From Dolomedes plantarius (lineage: Eukaryota > Arthropoda > Arachnida > Araneae > Dolomedidae), in assembly GCA_907164885.2 (NCBI GenBank), contig OU015490.1:17791940-17855939 (forward strand): a stretch of DNA of 64,000 nucleotides, read 5' to 3'. The position numbers and the translations under genes were made by a program. Position 1 is the stretch's first letter. Every line of letters begins with the position of its first letter. The notes below the pieces were generated by a model. The model was not told the origin of the DNA, ran no database searches, and was given only the letters and a program-made list of their open reading frames with translations. Below, one piece after another: positions 12,400 to 23,021 of the stretch.

Positions 12400-12676
12400 A
12401 GTCTGTTTCGTAGCGTTAAGGGAAAGATGACGTTGAGACGAAAATAAACCAATCATAGGCGTTAAAAATTTCATTGCTAATCGTTTGGAGGCCTATGATA
12501 GGTTTATTTTCGTCTCAACGTCATCTTTTCCTTAGCGCATTTCAACGGACTCCTATGTGAACAGGCCCTTAGGCCTTAACAATTTCGTTGCTAATCGTTT
12601 GGAGGTTTGCCATTGGTCAAATATATTTCAATACTTTTACGCTTACGCTGACGGACTGCAGTGTGAACAGAGCCTT
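12400..12676. mobile_element. Fold-back MITE plus half copy (GGGCCTGTTCACA family)
   Basis: A 43-base segment (12418-12460, AAGGGAAAGATGACGTTGAG...) is repeated in perfect or near-perfect inverse at 12491-12533 around a 30-base spacer. It ends with the terminus GGACTCCTATGTGAACAGGC. A second half copy follows: CTAATCGTTTGGAGGTTTGC, the AAATATATTTCAATACTTTTAC segment, and terminus GCAGTGTGAACAGAGCC. The same family, with a Helitron inside, lies at 20391-21395. Confidence 0.75.
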
Positions 12677-12834
12677 AAGCGTCAGGGGGGCAGCGGTTGA
12701 CCTAGGTCAGGTCCACAACAGAACGGGAAGACAGCGATTGTCAGATCAGCTGTGACAGCAACGGATTCCTCGTTACTCACCATGCGACTGGTGATGACCA
12801 TTGAAAGACGACTGAGAAAGGGGAATTTATGGAT

Positions 12835-13000
12835 TGTCTTCAAGCTTGCCGAACTCTTCCTTGGCCAGCTAGGTCGCTTGATCTCTTCCCCATAGAGTCC
12901 ATTTGGGACGTGATGGGAGGACGATTGCAAGTATCCCAGAATCTTTAGTCGATTTAGCCCTACAGTTGGAGACAATTTGGCAAGAAATCCTACAAGACAC
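12835..13000 (+). pseudogene. Tc1-family transposase, C-terminal fragment
   Basis: Read on the plus strand, the fragment shows ACRTLPWPARSLDLFPIESI followed by WDVMGGRLQVSQN and later LETIWQEILQDT. This corresponds to the catalytic Glu region (SPDLSPIEHIWD) and the C-terminal helices of Tc1 transposases. At least one stop interrupts it. No inverted repeats were found around it. It abuts the gag fragment that begins near 13003. Confidence 0.7.
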
Positions 13001-13002
13001 CC

Positions 13003-13294
13003 TCTGTCACATCGATGACCATGTCGGCGATGTCCGCGGCCTTTCGTAAGATTAAAGGTGTATTTGCAGGGAGGATTGCTTGCACAGATGTCAGCAAATG
13101 TTATAATAATAATTCAGTCATCAGTTCCATCGGAACTCTGTAAATGTCAGCTCGCCGCTGTACGGCGCTTAGTAGCTCGCTCGGTTTGCGATCTCCCAGC
13201 TGCTCCCCAAGAGAAGTTGTCTTAACCTTTGTTTGGATGACTCATTGTTCCGTTTAATCAGACTGGCTTTCAAAACATTATAAGGGTAGGTGTT
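13003..13294 (-). pseudogene. Gypsy-type gag fragment, part 2 (downstream of hAT insertion)
   Basis: On the minus strand the reading directly after the hAT target site continues the gag frame from the other side with YPYNVLKASLIKRNNESSKQ. After a frameshift it reads LGDRKPSELLSAVQRRADIY and ILPANTPLILRKAADIADMV. This arrangement (KIP..DP.LWF ... YEVLKAALI ... LGDRKPS) is typical of gag from gypsy-group retrotransposons. Damage: one frameshift near 13190 and stops. No protease or RT follows, so only a gag piece remains. Confidence 0.75.
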
Positions 13295-13905
13295 GTCTAG
13301 GTCATGGGCGGATCCAGCCGATTTTGAAGGGGGGGGGGCTGTCTTCCACCCGGGGGGGGGGAGGTTATGGAATATCCCCTGCTCAGCGGAGGGACCGAGG
13401 GGCCTCCTCCAGAAATTTTTTTAAATATACAGTGCTTGAAAACTTAGGCTATTTTAAGTGCCTCAAAAGCACCTTAAAATATTATTTTAAACCAAGAAAT
13501 TTAAATTATCTCCCAATGTAACATGAAAACTATGGCATTTTATTCAAATACGATACATTTGGATTTTTATTTTAATTAATAAACATCTTGGTACAGTTTT
13601 ATAACATATTGGTACATTTTTCAGAATGTTATTGTTATGTAAATAATTTCAGACCTAATTAACTTAAATGTTACAAAATTGTCTCAAATCTTAAACTGTT
13701 GAGGACAAAGGATCATATCAGGCTATATTTCGTAAAGACAGTAATTATAAATCTAATTCAACCTATTAAAAACTTTTAATATGTTATATTTAATAAAGTA
13801 AAATACATTGCTCCCTTTGTGCAAGCTGTGATAATTTAACATGTAAAAGAAACTGATATTTGGACAATTTTATGTAGGTTTGAGGTGACAAAAACAAGTT
13901 TTGAC

Positions 13906-15573
13906 CTAAACAACAAAGTCCAACTTCCTTTTCTTCATTTTAGCAAACCTATCAACGAATTTATTTGCATCAACTTTGTCCGCAATTCCTCTGTGAATGT
14001 TTAGCAGTGCTAATGCTACAAGTCTATCATCTCTCATGGTTGTTCTCACCCAGTCCTTCAACCTTCGAAGGGTTGAAAAGGACTACTCGGCAGTAGCTGT
14101 GCTAACCGGCAGAGTTGCAAAAATCTTCATCAATTCGTGTATTGCAGGATAAACCTCTTTGTCAAACTTGAGAGTTTCAATGCCTGTTTCTGGAATTTCT
14201 TAATTTTTTGTCTTTGGTTGCTGATTTAACCATTTGTTTTGCCACAGGGCAACTTCATTGCTAAAAACAGCTCCACTATGACTTGAAATGTTCTCCATAG
14301 CAAACTGAAATCTAGAAAACAAGACCTTAGCTGATTCTCTTAGGTTTGTTGGGGACATTTTAACAACCGAAGTGGGTATCAGGATTGATAATTCAAGGAG
14401 TTTCATAATGTCATCGGGGAATCTATCTTTGATATCTTGAAGTATCCTGTGTAATATAGGAAGGTAAATTGTTACTCTGTAGAATTCCTCAAGCTCGACA
14501 ATGTTGGGGTTGGTTCGGTTTTTTTGCCTTTGAGCAATACGAGGCAAAGACACCTCCGTACCCATATCTTCAGCTAAACCTGTTGCTACAAGATATACAT
14601 CATGGAAAAATTCTTCACACTCTGATCTTCTCTGTTCCAAGGTAGAACAAGTAGATTGAAGAGCTTCACTGGCTTCTTTTTGGTCAATGCTCTTTTTTTG
14701 GAATAGCCGGCTAAGAGGAAGAGTGATAGCTAATATGTCTTCTAGAGACGCTATGGAAACTATAAAAGAACTAGTGACTATATTATTTAAAAGAGACAGT
14801 GCTTCGGTTTCTTTCCAAGTACTTACAAATTCAAGCACTTCATGAATTTTTGGAAGGCTTGAACAAAACAAATAAATACTATCATGGCGTTCCACCCATC
14901 TTGTTTGGCAGAGAACTATAAGCTGTCTGCCTAATTTTTGTTTTAAGACAGAGTTTCTCTTTGGGCTTGCTGTAAAAAAAGAACTGTTTTTATGGTGTCG
15001 ACTGCACTTCTGACCTCTTGAGGCCTTTGTCAGTGTCAAATTCAAAGCATGGTTTAAGCACGGGCAATGGGTGGAGTTAACAGCACAACGTTTCACAGTA
15101 TTTACTGCTCCCTTTACCTCAGACACCATACTACTACATCCATCAGTGGCTATTCGTACACTGTTTTCTGGGTTCAAATTACTTTCTTTAATTAATCCAA
15201 GCACAGTACTTCCTATCACTTCACCAGTCAAGGAGGGTTCACTTAAATAAGTTAAGTCTTCTTCTTGTGAAAAAGCTTTAACGGGTATTCTGGAATCCAC
15301 AAAGTCCAGGAAATCTTCATAAACATTTCCTTCGTAGCAGTAGCGTGTGGAAAATGTCAGTTGTGAATCATGAGCAGTATCTGTTGTTTCATCAAATAAT
15401 ATGCTATAGTATTTTGCAGCTTTGATTCGTTCCAGTATGGCATTTCGGACTTCAGTTCCGCAACAGTTGATTAATTCACTTTGAATCGTTTTACTAGAGT
15501 ACACTGCATTAGCGCATGCTGACTGGAGGTGTTTGCTGAGATTCTCATCTCGTGATTCGATATCAAAACGCAC
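13906..15573 (-). pseudogene. hAT transposase (DUF4371 / P52rIPK-like), N-truncated
   Basis: The frame covers most of a hAT catalytic region: ELVRFDIESRDENLSKHLQS, then SILFDETTDTAHDSQLTFST (first catalytic Asp region), SVRIATDGCSSMVSEVKGAV (second Asp region), CLNHALNLTL and a TRWVERHDSI motif typical of this group. The C-terminal dimerisation domain reads PVSTATAE then SFSTLRRLKDWVRTTMRDDR and ALALLNIHRG. Two in-frame nonsense codons (TAA 14200-14202, TAG 14083-14085) are the only breaks seen downstream of 15573. The same frame resumes after each and ends at TAG 13906-13908. The N-terminal part, including any zinc finger, is missing although both element ends are intact. This indicates an internal deletion. 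Confidence 0.88.
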
Positions 15574-15924
15574 CAGTTCTCTGAAATTTCCTTCGTTTTG
15601 GGTTTGAATTTCCTTTATTACGCAACCCGTTATTCAATAACCACAAGTCAACACACATTGAACCTGTCTTTGTGTCACTCACGCTTTGCGACGGCAGGGA
15701 AAGGGATCTTGGCGCGACTGGTGATGGGGCACGGCTATCGCGTATCTATTTTTGTACACTAGACTTGACCTTCAAGCGAAATGCACTGTACTGGTGCACT
15801 TCTAATCGACAAGCAAGTTTAAACTTAACGTTTCTTTCCCCAAAAGTTGGCACTAGCGCTACATATTATTTGTTACTTTATTTTCTTTGCTTCTTGTAAT
15901 ATTGAGTTCTTTCTCTAAATTAAA

Positions 15925-15967
15925 AAAACATCACCTAAAGGGGGGGCCCCCCTTTAGGTGATGTTTT
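15925..15967. repeat. Perfect 43-nt palindrome
   Basis: The 21-base arms are exactly complementary around one central G. The left arm starts AAAACATCACCTAAA and ends in six G; the right arm mirrors it. It lies 30 bases inside the right end of the hAT element. Confidence 0.95.
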
Positions 15968-15998
15968 CACCTCAGCCCCCCCCCTGGATCCGCCCTTG

Positions 15999-16190
15999 GT
16001 CTAGGTTAGTAATAATATCCCATGCCACGGTGGTAATCGAATTGTGTTCGGCCAGGATAGATTTTGGAATGCCTAATTCAAATATAGGTCCACTCATTGT
16101 GAACCACAAAGCAGGGTCAGAAAAGTTGTAGGTCGGAATTTTCGCTGCAACGATTTCTTGGCTCATGTTTCTTCGAAGATCGATGGCCAC
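15999..16190 (-). pseudogene. Gypsy-type gag fragment, part 1 (upstream of hAT insertion)
   Basis: The minus-strand frame reads QEIVAAKIPTYNFSDPALWF followed by TMSGPIFELGIPKSILAE and VAWDIITNLD. The pattern KIP..(F/W)..DP.LWF plus a helix with FEL or QFE is characteristic of the N-terminal gag domain of many arthropod gypsy elements. The frame stops at the hAT target duplication and continues at 13294. The upstream part beyond 16190 is not recognisable. Confidence 0.75.
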
Positions 16191-16199
16191 GTTTTCAGA

Positions 16200-17584
16200 G
16201 AAAAAAAAGATAATTGTTCAAATTTGGCAAAAATAAGTCCAGACATCCATTAATTTTGCTGTGCGTGTTCAGAGGTCACCATTATTAGGTTGGTGGATGC
16301 ATAGTGTTGATCGATGGTTGAATTAGATAACAAATTCAACATCTTTGTTTTAAGAAGGAATACCTACGGGTTTTTTATCAGCTCTCAGTTACAGACCTCT
16401 GAGCGAAATGTTCGCGTACCCGTGAAAAATAACTAGAGTGACAAAAATGCAACGACACCTATCGGTGTTGTGAACCATAAAATAATACTGAATGGGCGTC
16501 ATCTATCATTCAAAGGATAAAATAAATTATCTATGATAAAGTAAATCATTACTACATACTGATTATTCTCCCCCGCATTCTGCACCCTATCATCCAGTCA
16601 CCTGCTCCATTACCGATAATTCCCAATCCGAACGTTTAGCATAGCGTACCAGATCAAGAAGAAACGAGTTATCGAAGAAATAATCGACTTGGGCAATCGA
16701 GTATCGGGTGTCGAGCTAACGGGAAACGTGAATAATCACCTGAAAAAAAAATCGTCTTTTTCGAGAATTTCCCCTTGAGTACTCGACCTAGTGCGCACTC
16801 GAGTTATCCAAGAAATTATTGCCTGGAAAATAATCGTTCTGTTTCGAGTGATTTTCTCGAGTACTACTCCGTGTCCGAGAAATAATCGATTAAGAATCAC
16901 TCGAGTGAAAATTGCATAATCGAACTACTCGAATGATTATAATCGAGTCATATGAGTGATGCATTCAAGAAATCGTCGATCGCTAGTTTGTTCTTTGCTT
17001 TAGGTCAGGGATTCTCCACGTGTTAACGTACTAGCATTGTTAGTATGTGACAAAGTTTTTCTAATTAAGTCTAGTGCCTACGCTGACCATAGTTGAAGAA
17101 TCCTTGCCCATTTTCATGTAAGCGACATTTTTTTTTCTTCTGGTGCAGCGGCAGATTTGCTATTGGACGGTAACCACGAACGCCAGATGGGCGCTTATTT
17201 CAAAAACTGATTTTATGAGAATCTGCGATGTCAATACCTTGTGTCATTTTATGTTTTCATTACTATACTACCGTTGTCAATGATGACAAAAAAGGCGAGG
17301 ATATGATATCCTTCGTGAACGTTATTCAATAATAGAGTATATTTGAAATACCCATTCTGGAACAGAATAAAAAATCGTTTTTCGTCAAAATCGTTAAAAA
17401 AGTTTTGTAAAGCTGACAATGAAAAATTTTAGAATTTTAATGTACTACTAAGGTTGGTTGGGGAATTCCATGAATGATTTCTTACGGAAAAGTTCACAAT
17501 ATTTGTAAATGTTCTAGATTTCCTTTTATAAAGACATCCAGTTGCCTCGTGGAATATCCATTTTAGTATATGAAGGCTGATATG
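16200..17584. other. Gene-free stretch with a TCGA-rich block
   Basis: No coding region was recognised. Between about 16660 and 16980 the sequence is dominated by scattered ACTCGAGT, AATCGA and CTCGAGTA words in both orientations. This resembles the subterminal repeats of some hAT elements. Clear terminal repeats or a transposase were not found. Confidence 0.5.
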
Positions 17585-18053
17585 CAGAGCTGGTCCGATC
17601 CAGCATGGCGCCTGAGGCAAGTTTAAAATCGGCTCCTTTTCGCATGTTTCGTTATTAAAGCTAGTCTATCAACAGAATAATGTACATTTTGGGAAAAATG
17701 TGTATTAAATTTCTGTTATGGCTAGATCATTCAATAGCTATTGGGTTATTGTTGTTTGTAGAAGACTTATAAATTTTCAATTTAGAAAAACTGCATTTTA
17801 GAATTTTTAGAGCTCCGATGATGTTTAGAAGTGAGCATTCAAAATTTATCATAATCTTAAATTCAGCTGATTAAAAAAAAATAGTCTAAATATTTGAGTA
17901 TTTTCAAATTTCATCATATTTAGATTACACTACTAATACTTCTTTAGTCGTTAAAAATTTCTTATTTTTGCTGTGTCTTATTTTGCAAGTGCCTATTTCA
18001 ATTTGGCACTTGAGGCGGGCACCTCATCTGCCTGACCTATAGGACCAGCTTTG
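17585..18053. mobile_element. hAT-like MITE (CAGAGCTGGTCC ends)
   Basis: The left end CAGAGCTGGTCC...GCCTGAGGCAAG and the right end, reversed, CAAAGCTGGTCC...GCCTCAAGTGCC are inverted. The flanking octamers CTGATATG and TTGATTTT agree at only 5 of 8 positions, so the target duplication is uncertain. The interior is AT-rich and non-coding. Confidence 0.6.
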
Positions 18054-18061
18054 TTGATTTT

Positions 18062-18567
18062 TTTTTAAGTGTTAATATTTCTTATGTAGGGTGGGGTGGA
18101 TAAGCAAGAACGCGGGCTTAAAACCCTACAAAAATTAACTTAATAAAATTCAAGTGTGCAGGAGCAAGTGAGAATGCAAAACATAAAAACTTTAAATATT
18201 TACAATAAAGAGAAAGTTGTAAATATTTAAAAAAATAAAACTATTAATATAGAACATAGCCAAAAGTGTCTATGCAAATTTTCATACAAATACAACAACT
18301 TGTTAAAAACTTTTAGATTCAAAGTGGAGCTATATGATTATGCGTTCTCACTTACCCCACTTCACCCTATAAGATTTTTTAGTTGTTCGCATAAATATTA
18401 GACTTGTGATGTTCCATCTGGCAATATCCATATTGTGTAGATTTTTTATTAGTGTGCTATTCATAAGGTGTGAAGTATCATTCTGGTTTCTCTTAGATAG
18501 ATAGATAAAATTTAAAAAAATATATTTATAAAATCATTGTGAAGTGTCTCCAGCTTTAGCTGCATAT
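18062..18567. other. Gene-free stretch
   Basis: AT-rich sequence between two hAT-like elements. A short inverted similarity between GGGTGGGGTGGATAAGC (about 18090) and CTTACCCCACTTCACCC (about 18352) suggests an old small inverted-repeat element. Confidence 0.4.
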
Positions 18568-19234
18568 AGACCTGCCAACTTTCCGGATTTACCCCAGCAA
18601 TGCCGGATTTTTAATGCATCTTCCGGGTTTCCGGAATGGACTCTTATTACCGGATTCCGAAACGTAAAAAACTGACGCTGGTTTTAACAATCCCAAACAG
18701 TGATGCAGAGTGTGAGAAAATTTTTAATTACATAACAAAGCTACCTAATCAGTTTAGGTCATCTGTGTCAAGGGAATCCTCAGAAAATTTGCTAATATGC
18801 AAATCGAACCCACAAGGACACTGTTACAAAGAACAATTTGACAATGAATGTTTAATAAGAGCAAAATCAGGTACAGTTAATGTTACAAAAATTCCAAGAT
18901 TTTCTGCAATTAATTAAAACAAACATTATAAAGAAATAGAAATACTCAAAATATAGACTGTTGGGCTCCCTGCTAGTGTAAATATGATGTACGTTAAAAT
19001 GTATGATTACAAATTTAAAATATATAACTTTTGTTTAATATTATAATTTCAAGATGAGCTGAACAATGCTGAAATATTTTTAACTATATAATATTATTAA
19101 ATAGATCCTCTAAACTATAAGTATACATTATAATTGTTTTATCATTTTTTTACTATGTTGTTTTGTGTTATGTCGATTATTTTATGCATAGTAGAATATT
19201 GCAGGATTTTGCTCTTACTGAGGTTAGCAGGTCT
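18568..19234 (+). mobile_element. hAT deletion derivative
   Basis: The ends AGACCTGCCAAC and GTTAGCAGGTCT are inverted with one mismatch. The flanking octamers CTGCATAT and GTGGATAT agree at six of eight positions, consistent with an aged 8-bp hAT duplication. At 667 bp it keeps only the transposase C-terminus. Confidence 0.75.
18636..18917 (+). pseudogene. hAT transposase, C-terminal dimerisation fragment
   Basis: The readable part is VLTIPNSDAECEKIFNYITK followed by FRSSVSRESSENLLICKSNP and CLIRAKSGT. This matches the conserved hAT C-terminal pattern in which a short LP.SNA.CER.F motif precedes helices ending LLICK. The catalytic domain is deleted, leaving the element non-autonomous. The open frame starts inside the element, so the ATG at 18636 is not a biological start. 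Confidence 0.75.
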
Positions 19235-20390
19235 GTGGATATTACATGCATCATCAATAAATGAAGGTTAAATTTCTTTTGGATGAAACTTTTAACGTGT
19301 TCATTAATTTAGAAATTTCTTATGGTTGGTCTAGATTAGAAACAATAAAACTTTGAACATTACATGAGTATTTTTAGATTAAACATATAGTATCAATCTG
19401 TATATGAAGCTTAGGTGTCGCTCATTCATTCCATATTTTGTATTTAAGTATACCTATGAGAATTTTTGTATGATGCATAGTAGCATGACTTATTTTACTC
19501 TGTAGGTATAACTGATAGTTGCAAATCAATGTTATCAATTGCTGTTTAGCTGTCAATACACATTACATGATGTTATCGCTGTAGGCAATTAAATTACCTT
19601 AAAACCATGGATGCAAGCATGGGTTGGAACAAGCAAGAAAGAAAGCATTGACCTTAAACATACATTTATTTGATAACGCACAAATTTCAATTAAATTGTA
19701 ATAGCTACTAGTACAATAATCTCTTTCATATTAACATTTTTTAAATATGAGAACTCAGAAGCAGGGGCAAACTATATTGTCAAAGATGATTACCATCCAC
19801 CTACAGTGGATGCTAGGCCATCTTAATCATCCATGGTCTACAGATCAGTACGTTTGAACTTTATTGAATTGTACTTCATAGATCCTATTTACTTATGCCT
19901 ATTTCAAGTGATCATTTTAAAACAAAATATTGCGGGGATATTAGATCCATTACTGTCGTAAACAATCTAGAAATGTATGTTTTATATACACAGAAAAAGG
20001 ACAAACTGTGAACCATCAAGCGTTTGCTTTTGCTGCATGCAGCCCACCGAGTGTTCTGATGACGTCCGCATCAGCAATACAGAAGTATGGCGGTTTTAAT
20101 TTCCCCCCAATTTGTTGCAATATGGAGAACACTTCCATTTAAATTGGAAAAGGGGTGCAAGGACCGGTGATTCAATCGTCTGATAGTCAGGTAATAATGT
20201 TCAAGATTTATCCTGTTAATGAATGCTCTTTCTTATTAAGTTAACAGATGAAATTTCCCGTTGCACGAAAAATGTTTTTCTAAAATTATCTCGATTTTCC
20301 ACCAATGGCTGACGCAAAAATCTTTTCCCGTGCTTCATTAAATACTAAGGAAATCTTAATCTTAAATTTGATATTCTTTCTGGAGATTAA
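19235..20390. other. Gene-free stretch
   Basis: No open frame of interest, terminal repeats or microsatellites were recognised here. Confidence 0.5.
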
Positions 20391-21395
20391 GGGCCTGTTC
20401 ACATAGGAGTCCGGTAACAGAAGCGTTAAAGTATCTATATATATAAAACGCGTAGGTATGCGGCCTAAATGTATGTAAGAGGACAAACTTTTGACAAAAT
20501 ATGTTTAGATCTATCAAATCCAGTGTTTAGTCATGGACATTTGTAAGTTTATCTAGAGTCCGTTCTTTTGATTCTGTCACTGTAGTATCTTCTATTTCTG
20601 AAATACTCAACTGTATATATTAAGAAGTTTGAGGAATATTATAGTAAAATATTAATAAATCCATTATAATATTTTAAAAGTAAGAGTAAATTGTCTACAA
20701 GTTTTTTAATAGCACTTGCTGAATTTCTACTCCATTTTCTAAGTGAAGAAATTTTCCCAACAATTTTTTATTTGGTATTATTAAGTGTAGATATCTGAAT
20801 TGTGAACAATAGTACATATAGAGAGTGATGTAATCCACACTTTATTTTAGTACTTGCAGAATTTTTACTCTTTTTTTTAGTGAAAAAGTTTGTCTCTAAC
20901 CATTTCTTATTTGATGTAATGATGAAGTGTAGATATCTTAATTTTGAAAAATATTACATACAGAGAGGAATGTAATTTTTAAAATCTTTGTTGTTGGGTT
21001 TCTTAGTCTTATCTTTAACTCTGTTCTGAAGTAATGGAAATTCATATTTTTTTTAATCCCGATGTTTTAAAATCAGCCTTATAGAGAATTTTGCAATGAT
21101 CATAAAATTTTTGGCTGAGATCGCACTATCACTTAACAACGTATATTTATGATGACAGGTAATAGTAACATTCCTTACATACATTTCTTTCAGTTTAGTT
21201 GTTTTGCAAAAGAAAATATAAAACTAAAAGCGACCATGCTGGTCGCGCAGCAGCTAGTTGAAATATATTTTACCAATGACAAACCTCCAAACGATTAGCG
21301 ACAAATTTTTCATGCCTATGATTTTTTTTTTATTTCTGCCTCACCGCCATCTTTCCTTTTATGCTTCCGCTACCGGACTCCTTATGTGTAGGCCC
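20391..21395. mobile_element. MITE (GGGCCTGTTCACA family) split by a Helitron
   Basis: The left end is GGGCCTGTTCACATAGGAGT. The right end, reversed, reads GGGCCTACACATAAGGAGTC. After removing 20434-21257, the internal sequence matches the half copies at 12400-12676, including CTAATCGTTTGGAGG and AAATATATTTTACC/GACC. The exact target duplication is unclear because another repeat begins at the right edge. Confidence 0.8.
20434..21257 (+). mobile_element. Non-autonomous Helitron C, copy 1
   Basis: It begins TCTATATATATAAAACGCG after an A and ends CAGCAGCTAG before a T. The 3' hairpin GCGACCATGCTGGTCGC lies about ten bases before the CTAG end. The interior has no coding region. The insertion site can be checked against an uninterrupted copy of the host MITE within this window. 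An inverted, slightly shorter copy lies at 36286-37030. Confidence 0.9.
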
Positions 21396-22195
21396 AGATT
21401 TCTGCATGGGCAAGTGGAGCACTTGCCCAGGGTCTCCTAATTTAGTATTAAGTTCTACATATTTTTGAAAATTTCCTTCCTTTGAAAAATCTTTTTTTGT
21501 AGGTATAGTTTTATCAAAAATGTATATCCATATTAATATGGTTGAAAGTATAATGATGGAAACAGTCAAAGATTTTGACCTATCTAATTAGTTTCTAGTG
21601 TTTTGATTTTACTTGACTAATTTTGCAAAAGATATTTTCATTAATTTTAACAATATTAGATAGTTTTTTTAGGAGCATGAATGCTGAAAATGATTCAGAT
21701 ACTGATCATTTGATTGTTATCATGACCCTCATTGTTTATAGATCTTTTTTCAAATTCATTTGCAAAATTAAGTCTGTATCGAGGGTACAAGATTACGGGT
21801 ATTCCTCTCCATAGACACACACAAAAAAAGTGTGATGTGAGAAGAGGAAAAAGTCCAATATTTGGATCTTTGCAATATTATCTTTATCATTTGTGTGTAA
21901 TGAAATTTTACTTCTGCATTCTGTCTTCATATTTAAAAGAGCCTCTATTCCAGTCTACACTTTGCACCCTCAACCATCATTTTCTGAAAACAGTTTCTGG
22001 CTATGTTCTTAACATACACTTCAGTTTTTGGTTGAAAATTTCATGACTGTAGAATTCAGAAAAGAATCCAGAATCCAGAAAAAAAATCCTGGGTGGGGCA
22101 CAGTGCACCCACTATAGTGAAAGCATACTTACATTTGTAAGCATTTCTGTTTTTTTTTTTTTTTTGGGGGGGGGGCAGGCAGTGATCTATTTTGA
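21396..22195 (+). repeat. Dispersed repeat D, copy 1
   Basis: About 750 bp is shared in the same orientation with 32403-33170. The blocks include CTAATTTAGTATTAAGTT, ATATCCATATTAATATGGTT, CAGTCAAAGATTTTGACC and GCAATATTATCTTTAT. It ends in CTGGGTGGGGCACA...CTTACATTTGTAAGC and a T/G-rich tail. Fragments such as ENDSDTD and RRGKSPIFGSLQYYL are readable. I do not recognise a protein family, but a decayed transposon is likely. Confidence 0.75.
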
Positions 22196-22369
22196 ATTTC
22201 AAAAGGAAATTTAATGAATTTATTTATTAACAATAAGAAGTAAATCAATCAACCATTATTGCTATTCTTTCTTCAAATTTTTGTCTTGTTGGCCGAAAAA
22301 TTTTTGCATATCCGGTCCGAATTTATGGGGGTGGCCTAGGGGAGTGTCCAACATGTTCATGTAGAAATC

Positions 22370-22470
22370 TGGTCATGGGGGGGCATGTGCCCCCCTCTGG
22401 ATCTGTCCTTGGAGAGGGGACCCCAAAGTCTGCTTTCACCAGGGCCCCATTGTGTCAAATTTGGGCCCTG
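22370..22470. mobile_element. hAT (Zaphod-like) terminus
   Basis: The sequence GTGCCCCCCTCTGGATCTGT then CCTTGG matches the right terminus of the hAT at 13303-15998 (CTGGATCCGCCCTTG). A GGGGGGCA/TGCCCCCC hairpin precedes it. The left partner was not found. Confidence 0.5.
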
Positions 22471-22474
22471 CAGC

Positions 22475-22630
22475 GTATATATGTATAAATAAATATATAT
22501 ATATGTATATATATATATATAGGTGTGTGTATATATATAAATACATATGTATATGTGTAAACATGTATATAACAGTAGATGTGTAAATATATATATATGT
22601 GTGTGTCTGTTTGTATATGTATATTTTTTT
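22475..22630. repeat. TA/TATG/TGTA-rich low-complexity tract
   Basis: Interrupted TA, TGTA and TG units without a single clear period. Confidence 0.85.
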
Positions 22631-23021
22631 TCCTTACTTTCAGGCATCTCTCGAAAGACAAATAGAAGATACTCGTATTAAAGGATTTCATTTTGAACAT
22701 AAAAAATACATGTTGTCACATCTTTCAAGGATCAAGGTCACATAATGTCCTTTTTCATCGAGTACTTTTAGTATGGTATGACGCATTAACGGAGCATGTT
22801 ATGCAGTTTGATGATGAATTTTCCCCTCCCTTTCATGAATGAAGACCTCAAAATGCATTTGCCCGAGATAATACCCTGATATGCCTTTAAATACAAGGCA
22901 TGCATTTAGCATATTCCTCGAGCATTAACCACTGTTGGTATATTTCTGGCGATCTTTTTCGCAGTTCGTCTTTGCGAAATAAGTTTTTTTTTTATTGTTT
23001 ACTATATCTTGTAATAAACAT

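Larger units (their letters stand above)
13303..15998 (-). mobile_element. hAT element (Zaphod/DUF4371-like), full boundaries
   Basis: The termini are CATGGGCGGATCCAG at the left and CTGGATCCGCCCTTG at the right, inverted with one mismatch. An exact 8-bp target duplication GTCTAGGT flanks them at 13295-13302 and 15999-16006. The length is 2696 bp. G-rich and C-rich runs lie just inside both ends. The flanks are two halves of one gag fragment, which confirms the boundaries independently. Confidence 0.95.
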
